From Oscillospiraceae bacterium (GTDB lineage: Bacteria; Bacillota; Clostridia; Oscillospirales; Ruminococcaceae): a stretch of DNA of 64,000 nucleotides. Location: positions 1 through 64,000 of the forward strand of contig JAFQIY010000046.1 in assembly GCA_017415165.1 (NCBI GenBank). The letters are read 5' to 3'. This document shows positions 26,380 to 36,242 of the stretch, piece after piece (within the stretch, counting starts at the first letter, position 1; each line of letters starts with the position of its first letter). Below the pieces are notes generated by a model. The model did not search any database, was not told where the DNA came from, and worked only from the letters and a program-made list of their open reading frames with translations. Position numbers and translations under genes: made by a program.

Positions 26380-28281
26380 TTATTCAAGTTCGAATGCGCC
26401 TGTGTAAAGCTGGTAATACTTGCCCTTTTCGGCAATAAGCTTGTCGTGGCTGCCGCGCTCAATTATGCGTCCCTGTTCAAGCACCATAATCACGTCGGAA
26501 TTCTTTACCGTGGACAATCTATGAGCGATAACGAAAACAGTTCTGCCCTTCATAAGTGCGTCCATACCACGCTGTACAACCGCTTCGGTATGGGTGTCGA
26601 TTGAAGATGTTGCCTCGTCCATAATCATTACGGGTGGGTCGGCAACTGCGGCACGGCTGATAGCGAGAAGCTGTCGCTGCCCCTGTGAAAGGTTGCTGCC
26701 GTTTTCGGTAAGCACGGTATTGTAGCCGTTAGGGAGACGTGTGATGAAATCGTGTGCACCTGCAAGCTTTGCAGCTTCAATACACTCGTCATCTGTTGCA
26801 TCAAGACGTCCGTAGCGGATGTTATCCATAACCGTACCTGTGAAAAGGTTGGTATCCTGAAGGATTACACCGAGGGAGTGACGCAAATCCGCTTTTTTGA
26901 TTTTGTTGATGTTGATACCATCATAGCGGATTTTACCGTCATCAATATCGTAGAAACGGTTGATAAGGTTTGTGATTGTTGTTTTGCCTGCACCTGTTGC
27001 ACCGACAAAGGCAATTTTCTGTCCCGGCTCTGCAAAGAGTGAAACGTTGTGGAGCACGATTTTATCGTCAACATAACCGAAGTCAACGTCGTCCATAACG
27101 ATGTCACCACGCAGACGTGTATAGGTAACAGTGCCGTCTGCCTGATGAGGGTGCTTCCACGCCCATATACCTGTACGCTCCTTGCACTCAACAAGCTGTC
27201 CGTTTTCTTCCTTGGCATTGACAAGGGTTACATAGCCGTCGTCAACCTCAGGCTCTCTGTCGATAAGGTCGAAAATTCTTTCCGCACCTGCAATACCCAT
27301 TACAACGGAATTAATCTGGTGGGAAACCTGACCGATGTTGCCTGCAAACTGCTTTGTCATATTGAGGAAAGGTACAACAACGCTGATGCTGATTGCCATA
27401 CCCGAAAGGCTGAGGTTTGTTACGTTGTTAAGGTAAAGGAAGCCGCCTGCGATTGCTACGATTACATAGAGGACGTTACCCATATTATTGAGGACAGGTC
27501 CGAGAATATTGGCATACTTGTTTGCCTTTTCAGAAGCAAGGAAAAGCTCCTCGTTGATTTTGTCGAAGTCCGCCTTGCTTTCTTCCTCGTGACAGAAAAC
27601 CTTGACAACCTTCTGACCATTCATAATTTCCTCGATGTAGCCTTCTTCCTTACCGATTTCAATCTGCTGCTTGACGAAGTATTTCGCCGAGCCGCCGCCT
27701 ACTTTTGATGTGACGATAAGCATAAAAATTACACCAACAAGCACAACAATCGCCATCCATACGCAGAAATAAAGCATAATGGAGAAAAGCGTTGTTACGG
27801 TAAGAATTGACACAAGAAGCTGCGGGAAGCTCTGTGAAACCATCTGACGGAGGGTATCAATATCGTTGGTGTAATGGCTCATTATATCGCCGTGATTTGT
27901 GGTATCGAAAAACTGTACAGGCAAATCCTGCATCCTGTTGAACATTTTCTCACGGAGCTTTTTAAGCGTACCCTGAGTGATAATTGCCATTGTCTGATTG
28001 AATGCAAAGCCTGACAGCAATGACAGCACATAAAATACGACGAGAATAATAACAGTGCCGATAATCTGCTCCTTAACGCCTGCCCAGTCACCGCTCTGCC
28101 AGCTTGTTTCAACAGCGGAAATAACCCTCTGCATAAAGATAGCAGGCATTGAGCTGACAATTGCGTTGAAGATTATGCACACGAGAGTCAGCGGCATAAG
28201 CACTGGATAAAACTCAAAAAGTGTTTTGATAACACGCTTTGCTGTACCCTTCTTTACGGTTGGTCTTTTGTTATTCTTCAT
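26380..28281 (-). CDS. ABC exporter, half-transporter with canonical ATPase
   Basis: 633 residues from the ATG at 28281, placed by AGGAGG about 8 bases upstream. Six membrane helices (about 30-340) precede the nucleotide-binding domain: Walker A GATGAGKTT, signature LSQGQRQLL, Walker B VMIMDEATSS with the catalytic Glu present, and H-loop IAHRLST. About 45 extra residues (CKERTGIWAWKHPH) sit between the two domains. It overlaps the end of the partner gene upstream, so they form a heterodimer. Multidrug or lipid export is the usual role; the substrate is unknown. Confidence 0.93.
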   Translation of the reverse strand: MKNNKRPTVKKGTAKRVIKTLFEFYPVLMPLTLVCIIFNAIVSSMPAIFMQRVISAVETSWQSGDWAGVKEQIIGTVIILVVFYVLSLLSGFAFNQTMAIITQGTLKKLREKMFNRMQDLPVQFFDTTNHGDIMSHYTNDIDTLRQMVSQSFPQLLVSILTVTTLFSIMLYFCVWMAIVVLVGVIFMLIVTSKVGGGSAKYFVKQQIEIGKEEGYIEEIMNGQKVVKVFCHEEESKADFDKINEELFLASEKANKYANILGPVLNNMGNVLYVIVAIAGGFLYLNNVTNLSLSGMAISISVVVPFLNMTKQFAGNIGQVSHQINSVVMGIAGAERIFDLIDREPEVDDGYVTLVNAKEENGQLVECKERTGIWAWKHPHQADGTVTYTRLRGDIVMDDVDFGYVDDKIVLHNVSLFAEPGQKIAFVGATGAGKTTITNLINRFYDIDDGKIRYDGININKIKKADLRHSLGVILQDTNLFTGTVMDNIRYGRLDATDDECIEAAKLAGAHDFITRLPNGYNTVLTENGSNLSQGQRQLLAISRAAVADPPVMIMDEATSSIDTHTEAVVQRGMDALMKGRTVFVIAHRLSTVKNSDVIMVLEQGRIIERGSHDKLIAEKGKYYQLYTGAFELE

Positions 28282-30019
28282 CGCTGTCACCTCCTGTCTT
28301 GTTCTGAATATTATAGAGGTCTTTATAGATTTCGTTGGATTTCAGCAGCTCATCGTGCGTACCTGCGGCACTTACCGCGCCGTTTTCCATAACAACAATA
28401 ATGTCTGCGTCCTGCACAGAGGAAATACGCTGTGCGATGATAAGCTTTGTTGTTTCTGGAATATACTGACGCATTGCCGCTCTGATAAGTGCGTCTGTCT
28501 TTGTGTCTACGGCGCTTGTAGAGTCGTCCATAATAAGGATTTTAGGCTTTTTCAGCAGCGCACGGGCAATACAGAGTCTCTGCTTCTGGCCGCCTGACAC
28601 GTTTGCACCGCCTTGCTCGATATATGTATCGTAACCGTCAGGGAAACGCACGATAAACTCGTCAGCCTGAGCAAGCTTGCAGGCTTCTATCATTTCCTCG
28701 TCGGTTGCATTCTTGTTACCCCAGCGGAGGTTGTCCTTGATTGTACCTGAGAAAAGGATATTCTTCTGAAGCACTACCGCAACCTCGTTACGGAGAGTTT
28801 CAAGGTCGTACTCACGGACGTCACGTCCGCCAACAAGGACAGCACCCTCAGTTACGTCATAAAGACGTGAGATAAGCTGTACAAGAGTTGACTTTGATGA
28901 ACCTGTACCGCCGATGATACCTACGGTCTGTCCCGACTCGATATGGAGATTGATATTTGACAAGGTATTCTTTTCAGCTGTCTTTGCGTACTTGAAGCTT
29001 ACGTTATTGAAGTCGATTGAGCCGTCAGCAATATCAAAAACAGGATTTTCGGGATTTGTAAGACTGCTCTGTTCGTCAAGCACTTCAACGATACGCTTGC
29101 CTGACTCGGAAGCCATTGTAATCATTACAAACACCATCGAAATCATCATAAGGCTGTTTAAAATCATAAAGCTGTATGTAAGAAGTGCACTGAACTGACC
29201 CACGTCAAGGTCAAGTCCCTTTGATGTAATAATGGTATATGAACCGAAGGAAAGCACGAATACCATTACCGCATAAAGACAGAACTGCATAATCGGTCCG
29301 TTAAGTGCAAGGATACGGTCAGCCTTTGTAAAGTCTGCGCAAACGTCCTCAGCGGCGGTGTTGAATTTTTTCTTTTCGTAATCCTCACGGACGTAGGACT
29401 TCACAACACGGATACCCTTTACGTTTTCCTGAATTGAGCTGTTAAGACGGTCATATTTCTTGAACACCTTCTTGAACAGCGGCATTGTCTTTGCGATAAC
29501 AATGATAAGTGCAACCGCAAGGATTGGTGCTACAATAAGGAAGATGAACGCCATTCTTCCGCCCATTACAAATGCCATTACAAATGCGAAAATCAGCATA
29601 AACGGACAGCGTACTGCCATTCTGATAATCATCATAAATGCCATCTGCACGTTGGTTACGTCTGTTGTAAGACGTGTTACAAGGGAAGATGTGGAAAATC
29701 TGTCGATATTCTCAAAGGAAAAATTCTGAATACTGTAGAACATATCCCTGCGCATATTCTTTGCAAAACCGCAGGAGGCTGTTGCACAGGTTATTCCCGC
29801 AAGTGAGCCGAAGGTCAGTGACAGAATTGCCATAACCACCAGCACAAGTCCGTAATTAAGGATTGTTTTCATATCACAGCCGCCCTTAATCTGGTTTACA
29901 AGCTCTGCAATGATGAACGGAATTATACATTCCATTACAACCTCAAGCGATACCAGCACGGGCGTAAGAATTGAATCACGTTTGTATTCCCGTATACACG
30001 ATGCCAGTTTTTTTATCAT
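28271..30019 (-). CDS. ABC exporter, half-transporter with degenerate ATPase site
   Basis: 582 residues from the ATG at 30019 (GAAAGGAAGG before it). Six membrane helices, then Walker A GGTGSSKST, signature VSGGQKQRL and Walker B ILIMDDSTSAVD, where Asp replaces the catalytic Glu. This is the pattern of heterodimeric exporters: one non-hydrolysing and one active site, the active one being completed by the downstream partner. Promoter and upstream space lie at 30020-30180. Confidence 0.93.
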   Translation of the reverse strand: MIKKLASCIREYKRDSILTPVLVSLEVVMECIIPFIIAELVNQIKGGCDMKTILNYGLVLVVMAILSLTFGSLAGITCATASCGFAKNMRRDMFYSIQNFSFENIDRFSTSSLVTRLTTDVTNVQMAFMMIIRMAVRCPFMLIFAFVMAFVMGGRMAFIFLIVAPILAVALIIVIAKTMPLFKKVFKKYDRLNSSIQENVKGIRVVKSYVREDYEKKKFNTAAEDVCADFTKADRILALNGPIMQFCLYAVMVFVLSFGSYTIITSKGLDLDVGQFSALLTYSFMILNSLMMISMVFVMITMASESGKRIVEVLDEQSSLTNPENPVFDIADGSIDFNNVSFKYAKTAEKNTLSNINLHIESGQTVGIIGGTGSSKSTLVQLISRLYDVTEGAVLVGGRDVREYDLETLRNEVAVVLQKNILFSGTIKDNLRWGNKNATDEEMIEACKLAQADEFIVRFPDGYDTYIEQGGANVSGGQKQRLCIARALLKKPKILIMDDSTSAVDTKTDALIRAAMRQYIPETTKLIIAQRISSVQDADIIVVMENGAVSAAGTHDELLKSNEIYKDLYNIQNKTGGDSDEE

Positions 30020-30177
30020 ACCAAATATTCCTTCCTTTCTGCGTCCGCCGTGACGCACTGATTTTATACCCTATATCAAAAACAACTTTTATTATAACAC
30101 ATTTTCCGACAAAAAATAAGGCATATAAAATTAACATAGTAATATTTTGTTAATATATTTTCGGCAAATAAATTGTA

Positions 30178-30207
30178 TTGACTTCTCCGTGTCAGATATA
30201 GTATAAT
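30178..30207 (+). promoter_or_regulatory. Promoter of the zinc-ribbon/repeat protein
   Basis: TTGACT (30178-30183), an 18-bp spacer and TATAAT (30202-30207). The leader is nearly 90 nt. A strong Shine-Dalgarno-like AAAGGGGGA at 30239-30247 is about 55 bases before the ATG and may belong to a leader structure. Confidence 0.8.
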
Positions 30208-30301
30208 AATTACATCAAAAATTCCCATATCATATACGAAAGGGGGACGTGCTTCGTAAACTCCGAATGTTAAAATCGGGTATGAGAAGCATACATAAAA
30301 T

Positions 30302-31741
30302 ATGTTCTGTGTATACTGCGGTGCTAAAATGCACGATAACGGCAAATTCTGTCCGCAATGCGGAAAGCCTGTAAAATCTGCACAGCCTGCTCCCGTTGAG
30401 GAAGCTGTTCCTGTGGAGGAAGTTGCTCCTGTTGAGGAAGTTACTCCCGTTGTGGAAGCTGCTCCCATTGAGGAAGCTGCTCCTGTTGAGGAAGCTGCTC
30501 CTGTTGAGGAAGTTACTCCCATTGTGGAAGCTACTCCCATTGAGGAAGCTGCTCCTGTTGAGGAAGCTGCTCCTGTTGAGGAAGTTACTCCCATTGTGGA
30601 AGCTACTCCCATTGAGGAAGCTGCTCCTATCGAAGAAGCTGCTCCTGTTGAAGAAATTGCTCCTGTTGAAGAAATTGCTCCTATCGAAGAAACTGCTCCT
30701 ATCGAAGAAGCTGCTCCTATCGAAGAAGCTGCTCCTATCGAAGAAGCTGCTCCTATCGAAGAAGCTGCTCCTATCGAAGAAGCTGCTCCTGTTGCGGAAA
30801 CTCCCCCTCAGGTTAACACGGCAAAGCCCGCAAAGAAAAAAAGTCTTGCAAGAAAAAATCTTTCAGCAGCACTTGCTTACATAATTTCTGCGGCTGTTGT
30901 GGCGGGACTCGGCTTATATGTTATTCCTAAGCTTGCTTTTAACCCTGCATTGGAAAAAACTGCGGAAAGAAGTACTCCCGAAGCGGCACTTGCTCTTTAC
31001 AAAGCTGCCGGAAACGATGATGCTGTTTATGATACAAAATTCGCGCTTGCACAAAAAGCTCTCGAAAGTGAGAACTACGCTTATGCGGCTGCACTTTTCA
31101 GCGAGCTTAAAAATGCTGAATACGCTGCTGACAAGAGTCTCATATCTTATGTTGATGAAGCTTTCGGCGGCAGATGCCGCGTACTTATAAACGGCGGCAA
31201 ACACAACCTTGCTGTGGCTGACTCCACACAGATTTCCGATGAACTTCTCAGTGCAGGCATTATAAATGACGCTATTATTTCCGATGCGAAAGTTCTGTCC
31301 GCTGAGGGCAAGACTATCGAAGCCTATGAAGAAGTGTCAAAAATCAACACATCTGCGGCATACGATTCTGAGTCCTACAACATCATTGTCTACAACTATG
31401 CCGTTGAATTCTACAATGAAATGAAGTTCGCCGAAACCTATGAAATTCTTGCAAACGCAACTGACGAGGCTTCAATCGAACTGCGCCGTTCTTCTGCGTA
31501 CTACATAGCAAATGATTTCCTTAAAGACAAGGATTACGAAAAGGCTATCGAAATGTACGAAAAGGCTGAGGGCTTCAGCGACTCTGCTGAGAAAATCAAG
31601 CAGTGCAGCTATCAGCTTGGTCTGAGATGCTACAATCAGGGTCAGTTTGAAGCGGCACTTGAATATTTCGAAGCTGCTGACGGCTACGGCACATCCGATT
31701 TCTATGTGCAGAAAATCAAGGGCAAAAGGACAATTATCTAA
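30302..31741 (+). CDS. Zinc-ribbon membrane protein with hexapeptide repeat and TPR-like tail
   Basis: 479 residues in four parts. A zinc ribbon (FCVYCGAK, FCPQCGKP; residues 2-23) is followed by a low-complexity stretch of about 22 hexapeptides of the form VEEAAP or IEEAAP (about 30-165), a basic segment with one membrane helix (about 178-205), and a helical TPR-like domain to the end (YEKAIEMYEKAEGFSDSAEK and similar). The architecture suggests a cytoplasmic zinc ribbon on a long rod joined to an extracellular repeat domain. Function unknown. It is probably cotranscribed with the membrane gene downstream. Confidence 0.88.
   Translation: MFCVYCGAKMHDNGKFCPQCGKPVKSAQPAPVEEAVPVEEVAPVEEVTPVVEAAPIEEAAPVEEAAPVEEVTPIVEATPIEEAAPVEEAAPVEEVTPIVEATPIEEAAPIEEAAPVEEIAPVEEIAPIEETAPIEEAAPIEEAAPIEEAAPIEEAAPIEEAAPVAETPPQVNTAKPAKKKSLARKNLSAALAYIISAAVVAGLGLYVIPKLAFNPALEKTAERSTPEAALALYKAAGNDDAVYDTKFALAQKALESENYAYAAALFSELKNAEYAADKSLISYVDEAFGGRCRVLINGGKHNLAVADSTQISDELLSAGIINDAIISDAKVLSAEGKTIEAYEEVSKINTSAAYDSESYNIIVYNYAVEFYNEMKFAETYEILANATDEASIELRRSSAYYIANDFLKDKDYEKAIEMYEKAEGFSDSAEKIKQCSYQLGLRCYNQGQFEAALEYFEAADGYGTSDFYVQKIKGKRTII
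30384..30800 (+). repeat. 18-bp coding tandem repeat with a 72-bp higher-order unit
   Basis: An 18-bp unit such as GTTGAGGAAGCTGCTCCT repeats about 22 times. A 72-bp block encoding VEEVTPIVEATPIEEAAP plus VEEAAP occurs three times with few changes. Near the end, CCTATCGAAGAAGCTGCT is repeated almost exactly five times. All units keep the reading frame. Confidence 0.92.
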
Positions 31742-31775
31742 CAATTACCGATAAAGGAAAGGAGGATTTTCACAT

Positions 31776-32744
31776 ATGAACACTCAGATTGAAGAAACTG
31801 TTGTAAACGAACTGCCTCAGGCTTCTGCTGCTGAAACAGTGCACACAAATGCACAGCCTGCAAAGAAAAAGATGCCTGCCGCTGTACGGTTTATTCTGTG
31901 CATACTGCTTGCGGTACTGCTTATTGCCGACGTCATTGCAATTGCGGCAGTAACAACTGTCCGCACGGTCGTTACCGAAAAGAACATAGAAAAGCTTATT
32001 GATTACACCGACTATATGACCATTCCGCTTACGATTGACAATATTCAGTCCAACCTTTACGAGATGTTCTTCATTGCCTTTGCAAACAGTGAAACTGACA
32101 TCGTTGACATCTACAAGCTTGCTGAGGATACCAATTTTGAGGGACTGATTGCTGAACATCTTTACAATTATGCGGCATTTATTTTGTACGACAAAAGACT
32201 TGACGGCATCAACAGCGAGGACATCAAGACCTTTTATGTTGAAAATCTCAATATAATCAACAACGCATTCAACGTCACATACAGCCGTGACGAGGTTTTT
32301 GAAATCATCGAAGAACAGGACGAAATTTACAGCAAGCTTACCAACAACGAGATTGAAGCCGCTATTCCGATGATTGGACTTATCCGTTTTGTGATGTCCC
32401 CTGGGGCACTGATTATTTTCGGTGTGCTGGCAGTAGTGCTTATCGTGTTTATCGGCGTTATATCCCGAAGCGTCGGCACAGCGCTTGTGGTTACGGGAAT
32501 TTCCGCTACGGCAACAGGACTTGCGGGCGCTGTAGCGTCCTGCCTTGCAATTTTCGGCAGCATAGGCATTTCTCCAACACCAGTCACAGCGGCAAGCGTA
32601 ATATGGCAGGGCGTTGTAAGTGCGCTGCTTTCTGACGTCTGCACGCTGTTTGTGTACATACTTACAGCAGGAATTCTGCTTATTCTCACAGGCGGCTTTA
32701 TCGGACAGATACGCAGGAATTTAAGACGTGCGAAAAACAGCTGA
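31776..32744 (+). CDS. Hypothetical multi-pass membrane protein
   Basis: 322 residues, unrecognised. A hydrophobic helix at about 30-53 precedes a soluble, presumably external, helical domain (about 60-200). Three or four membrane helices then follow to the basic C-terminus RRNLRRAKNS. The N-terminal linker TNAQPAKKKMP resembles the basic linker of the preceding protein (TAKPAKKKSL), hinting that the two work together. AAAGGAGG is well spaced before the ATG. The operon ends with a clear terminator. Confidence 0.7.
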   Translation: MNTQIEETVVNELPQASAAETVHTNAQPAKKKMPAAVRFILCILLAVLLIADVIAIAAVTTVRTVVTEKNIEKLIDYTDYMTIPLTIDNIQSNLYEMFFIAFANSETDIVDIYKLAEDTNFEGLIAEHLYNYAAFILYDKRLDGINSEDIKTFYVENLNIINNAFNVTYSRDEVFEIIEEQDEIYSKLTNNEIEAAIPMIGLIRFVMSPGALIIFGVLAVVLIVFIGVISRSVGTALVVTGISATATGLAGAVASCLAIFGSIGISPTPVTAASVIWQGVVSALLSDVCTLFVYILTAGILLILTGGFIGQIRRNLRRAKNS

Positions 32745-32753
32745 TAAAAATTT

Positions 32754-32787
32754 ACACCTGAGAAGTCGAGTGCTTCTCAGGTGTTTT
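32754..32787. terminator. Terminator between convergent genes
   Basis: A 12-bp stem (32754-32765 with 32773-32784) followed by a run of T on the plus strand. Confidence 0.88.
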
Positions 32788-33345
32788 TTATGCTTCATAT
32801 TCACTTCGGAGAATTGAAAAATACAGTCTGCCCACATATTCGCCGTTCATAAAGAAATAATCACGGAGCGTACCCTCGTATGTAAAGCCGCATTTTTCTA
32901 TAACACGCTTTGACGGTGCGTTGATGGTCTTGGTGCAAATCTGAACCTTGTGGAGGTTCATTTCCTTGAAGCCGTAGTCAATCACAGCCTTAGTTGCCTC
33001 AGTTGCGTAGCCTTTGCACTGAAATTCCGAACCAATGCAATACTCAATTTCGGCAAAGTGATTTTTGCTGTCCACGAGAAAATACGCAATCTGACCGATA
33101 CACTCGTCCGATGCCTTTTCGATTACTGCCCAACGGTAATAATCCTCACGCTCATATGAGCCGATATATTTATCAAGCAGACCCTTGACCTCAGCTTTTG
33201 TTGAGTAGACAGGCTCGGAGTAAAGCGACTGAATTTTCTCGTCCGCAACCCAGTTTTTCAGCATTTCTTCGTCGTCAGTATACTCAAATCTGCGGAGCAC
33301 GAGACGTTCGGTTTCGATTGTTTTTGTTCCGATGTGGGTAAGCAT
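32788..33345 (-). CDS. GNAT acetyltransferase, RimJ/RimL type
   Basis: 185 residues. It begins with IETERLVLRRFEYTD, the hallmark of the RimJ/RimL branch that acetylates N-termini of ribosomal proteins or small amines. The acetyl-CoA loop is IGSEFQCKGYATEATKAVIDYG, and motif B includes VIEKCGFTYEGTLRD. It is cytoplasmic. It stands alone after tyrS on the same strand, behind a hairpin. The substrate is unknown. Confidence 0.9.
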   Translation of the reverse strand: MLTHIGTKTIETERLVLRRFEYTDDEEMLKNWVADEKIQSLYSEPVYSTKAEVKGLLDKYIGSYEREDYYRWAVIEKASDECIGQIAYFLVDSKNHFAEIEYCIGSEFQCKGYATEATKAVIDYGFKEMNLHKVQICTKTINAPSKRVIEKCGFTYEGTLRDYFFMNGEYVGRLYFSILRSEYEA

Positions 33346-33408
33346 AGTTCATCACCTCAGTTATTTGTTATGGAAATTATATCACCCTGTCAGATTATTG
33401 TCAAGAAA

Positions 33409-33445
33409 ATCCCACGGAAAACCATTCTTCCCGTGGGATAATTTT
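33409..33445 (-). terminator. Terminator after tyrS
   Basis: A 7-bp outer stem CCCACGG/CCGTGGG (33411-33417 with 33431-33437), extended inward imperfectly, then ATTTTCTT on the minus strand. Confidence 0.7.
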
Positions 33446-33465
33446 TTCTATAGTTTTATTGCTGA

Positions 33466-34680
33466 TTAGGATTTTATAGCCTTATGGAAAACCTTCTTGC
33501 CCTTCTTGATGATAACTTCTGTTTCAATCTGAATAAGAGCGTTAGGGTCAGTAATCTTCACATCATCAACGGAAACACCGCCCTGCTGAACGTTACGTCT
33601 TGCCTCACTCTTGGATGGAACAAGTCCTGTCTTTACAAGCAGGTCGAGAATGTTGATACCCTCTGCAGGAATTTCAGCCGCAGGAATTTCTGTGGAAGGC
33701 ATATTTGCTGTGTTGCCTCCGCCGCCGAAAAGTGCCTTTGCACCCTCCTGTGCCTTGTTTGCTTCTTCCTCGCCGTGAACAAGCTTTGTAAGCTCGTAAG
33801 CAAGGATTTCCTTAGCCTTGTTGAGCTGGCTGCCTTCCCAGTCTGCCATTGCTTCGATTTCCTCGATTGGAAGGAATGTGAGCATTCTGATACACTTCAT
33901 AACGTCAGCGTCAGCAACGTTTCTCCAGTACTGGTAGAAGTCGAAAGGACTTGTCTTTTCAGGGTCAAGCCATACTGCACCCTTTTCTGTCTTACCCATC
34001 TTCTTGCCCTCGGAGTTGAGGAGAAGTGTGATAGTCATAGCGTGAGCGTCCTTGCCAAGCTTCTTTCTGATAAGTTCTGTACCGCCGAGCATATTTGCCC
34101 ACTGGTCGTCGCCGCCGAACTGCATATTACAGCCGTACTTCTGGAACAGCATATAGAAGTCGTAGCTCTGCATAATCATATAATTGAATTCAAGGAAGGT
34201 AAGACCTCTTTCCAGTCTCTGCTTGTAGCACTCAAATGTGAGCATCTTGTTTACAGAGAAGCACGCACCAACCTCACGGAGCACGTCAACGTAGTTGAGG
34301 TTGAGAAGCCAGTCAGCGTTGTTTACCATCATAGCCTTGCCGTCGGAGAAGTCGATGAAGCGGCTCATCTGCTTCTTGAAACATTCGATATTGTGGTCGA
34401 TGTCTTCCTTAGTGAGCATCTTTCTCATATCGGACTTACCTGATGGGTCACCAATCATACCTGTACCGCCGCCGAGAAGTGCGATAGGCTTGTTGCCTGC
34501 CATCTGGAGACGCTTCATAAGGCAGAGTGCCATAAAGTGACCAACGTGAAGGCTGTCAGCTGTAGGGTCAAAGCCGATGTAGAACGTAGCCTTGCCCTCG
34601 TTAATCATTTTCTTGATTTCTTCCTCGTCTGTTACCTGTGCAATAAGTCCACGGGCAACGAGTTCTTCGTAAAGTGTCAT
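33466..34680 (-). CDS. tyrS: Tyrosyl-tRNA synthetase
   Basis: 404 residues, normal length for TyrS. It charges tRNA-Tyr. HVGH at 45-48 is the HIGH signature in this family. [12 protein letters not shown] is the tyrosine pocket region. KMGKT at 227-231 replaces KMSKS, as in many TyrS. An S4 RNA-binding domain occupies about 338-400. It is preceded by AAAGGAG and starts 5 bases after the GNAT gene stops. A T-box leader with a UAC (Tyr) specifier lies 3.3 kb upstream on the same strand, at the head of the gene run that ends with tyrS. Confidence 0.98.
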   Translation of the reverse strand: MTLYEELVARGLIAQVTDEEEIKKMINEGKATFYIGFDPTADSLHVGHFMALCLMKRLQMAGNKPIALLGGGTGMIGDPSGKSDMRKMLTKEDIDHNIECFKKQMSRFIDFSDGKAMMVNNADWLLNLNYVDVLREVGACFSVNKMLTFECYKQRLERGLTFLEFNYMIMQSYDFYMLFQKYGCNMQFGGDDQWANMLGGTELIRKKLGKDAHAMTITLLLNSEGKKMGKTEKGAVWLDPEKTSPFDFYQYWRNVADADVMKCIRMLTFLPIEEIEAMADWEGSQLNKAKEILAYELTKLVHGEEEANKAQEGAKALFGGGGNTANMPSTEIPAAEIPAEGINILDLLVKTGLVPSKSEARRNVQQGGVSVDDVKITDPNALIQIETEVIIKKGKKVFHKAIKS

Positions 34681-34685
34681 AGTTT

Positions 34686-35144
34686 TTACTCCTTTTTTAA
34701 TTTTAATTCTAAATTTAATGTTCTCGGCACGAAGCCGTTTTTACCATAAAAATCAACTGCTTCATAATTTTCGTACCACACACCCAGTTCAATCACCGTG
34801 CAGTCATTCTCCAATGCGTACTCACGGATAAACTGCATAAGCTTACTGCCAACGCCCTGCCGTCTGAATTCTTTCTTTACAGCAAATTGGTCAACATAGC
34901 AACGCTTTCGTGCAATGTGGATACAATCATCACGCCCATCTATATACAAAATTGCATAGCCTTGAATTACACCGCCGTCCTCGATTACAAACACATAATC
35001 AAGCTGTTCAGCAAGCTGACTGCGGTAAAAATCCATATCGGGACTTCGGTAGAAATCAGGACGTATCTGAATGTGATGCTCGTGCAGTTCTTTGTAAATT
35101 TCAGCTGTTTCGTTAATATCATCAGCTGTTGCTTTTCTTATCAT
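34686..35144 (-). CDS. GNAT acetyltransferase
   Basis: 152 residues with the GNAT core: acetyl-CoA loop [20 protein letters not shown] near residue 97 and motif [19 protein letters not shown] near 125. The substrate is unknown. The stop is 5 bases before tyrS. The 97-bp gap upstream contains a hairpin (TGAAATCAGCTTTTGATTTCA-like) and TGATATAAT, an extended -10 sequence, so an internal promoter for this gene and tyrS is possible. Confidence 0.9.
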   Translation of the reverse strand: MIRKATADDINETAEIYKELHEHHIQIRPDFYRSPDMDFYRSQLAEQLDYVFVIEDGGVIQGYAILYIDGRDDCIHIARKRCYVDQFAVKKEFRRQGVGSKLMQFIREYALENDCTVIELGVWYENYEAVDFYGKNGFVPRTLNLELKLKKE

Positions 35145-35241
35145 TGTTTCACTCCCAATCTTATTTTGATTTAAGGAGCAACATAAACGATGAAATCAAA
35201 AGCTGATTTCACGGATACCACCGCCTTTCAGGGTAATTATA

Positions 35242-35745
35242 TCAGTTTTCGCCGAATGCAATCCATTCAGCTTCGTCAAAGCCATTTTCAATCAGTGCAG
35301 CATTGCACATTCCCACGTGACACATAATATGTCTTATCTGTGCCGCAATCACGCTTAAATATGTAAATTCGTTATCTGACCACGTCTTGCTGTTAAGCAT
35401 TTCGTCAGTAATTTTGCCCCAAAAGCTTTCCAGCCGTTTGTCAAGACATTCGAGACACTCGTTCACTTCAGCTTTTGTCATAAAATCATCGGAGTCAACG
35501 CACCAATCATCATTTATAATTTTGTCACGAAGTCTTTCGGGTAATGGCAGTTCCCACGAAAAATGTTTTTCATAATCCTCACGAAGCCAGAAGAAGCTTC
35601 CGCAGATTGTGTGGATAACCTGATTCCACACAGGCAAGCCGTGATTTTCAGCCTTCCACAAATTATCGGGACAAATCCGCACCAGTTCTTTCAGCATATT
35701 GTAGCTGTCATAAAACTGTATTTTCAGCATTTCTGTTGTTACCAT
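35242..35745 (-). CDS. DinB-like four-helix protein
   Basis: 167 residues, all-helical. It has the DinB/DfsB family pattern: an N-terminal helix, VIHTICGSFFWLRE with the first His, and AAQIRHIMCHVGMCNA with a His pair near residue 138. Three His normally bind a metal, often for thiol-dependent transferase reactions. The role is unknown. It lies 10 bases after the Nudix gene in the run leading to tyrS. Confidence 0.8.
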   Translation of the reverse strand: MVTTEMLKIQFYDSYNMLKELVRICPDNLWKAENHGLPVWNQVIHTICGSFFWLREDYEKHFSWELPLPERLRDKIINDDWCVDSDDFMTKAEVNECLECLDKRLESFWGKITDEMLNSKTWSDNEFTYLSVIAAQIRHIMCHVGMCNAALIENGFDEAEWIAFGEN

Positions 35746-35755
35746 AAAAACCTCT

Positions 35756-36241
35756 TTATCTCATATCATTGACATAACTCGTGAAATGCTCGGGAAGCTT
35801 TTTCACAAGCTCCTTTGCAAGCACGGGTCTTACGTCATATTCATCAATTTTGTCAATTGGCAGCCAGCACATCCTCTCGTGTGCTCCGCAGGTTGTAACA
35901 CTTTCAACATCATACTCACGCTTTTTCGTGGACTTCATCAGATAGTAGAATTCAACAGCGTGGCAATTAAGGTCTTTCAGCCACACATCGTCACCCTTGA
36001 AGAAATTTTCTACAAGGCAAAGCGGTCTTTCAACCTCAAACCTTTCGCCCGTTTCCTCGTAAACCTCACGGATAACAGCGTCCTCTGAGCGTTCCCCGAC
36101 GTGAACACCGCCGCCGATTGTGTAGTAGTAACCCGACTCCTCGCCGTAGGAGAAAAGAGCGTGCCCCTCTGAAATAATTATCGCACCCACACGGTATCGG
36201 AACCAGTCGTTGTCTTTGCAGAAACAGCAGTCTATGGGCAT
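35756..36241 (-). CDS. Nudix hydrolase
   Basis: 161 residues from the ATG at 36241, set by AGAGGTG just before it and the methyltransferase TGA two bases away; the longer frame upstream overlaps that gene. The Nudix box is complete (GGGVHVGERSEDAVIREV then YEETGE, about 44-66). The enzyme cleaves a nucleoside diphosphate linked to some group; the substrate is not evident. Confidence 0.92.
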   Translation of the reverse strand: MPIDCCFCKDNDWFRYRVGAIIISEGHALFSYGEESGYYYTIGGGVHVGERSEDAVIREVYEETGERFEVERPLCLVENFFKGDDVWLKDLNCHAVEFYYLMKSTKKREYDVESVTTCGAHERMCWLPIDKIDEYDVRPVLAKELVKKLPEHFTSYVNDMR

Positions 36242-36242
36242 A

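Noticed and set aside
30384-30800. CRISPR-like array
   Set aside because: Units are contiguous 18-bp coding repeats without unique spacers. No CRISPR array or cas gene is seen in the window.
30396-30884. A leucine/lysine-rich frame over the hexapeptide repeat
   Set aside because: A shifted reading of the 18-bp repeat, without a ribosome site; the frame with the zinc ribbon and membrane helix is the real one.
33484-34443. A 319-residue frame antisense to tyrS
   Set aside because: TyrS on the other strand has all motifs; the antisense frame has none.
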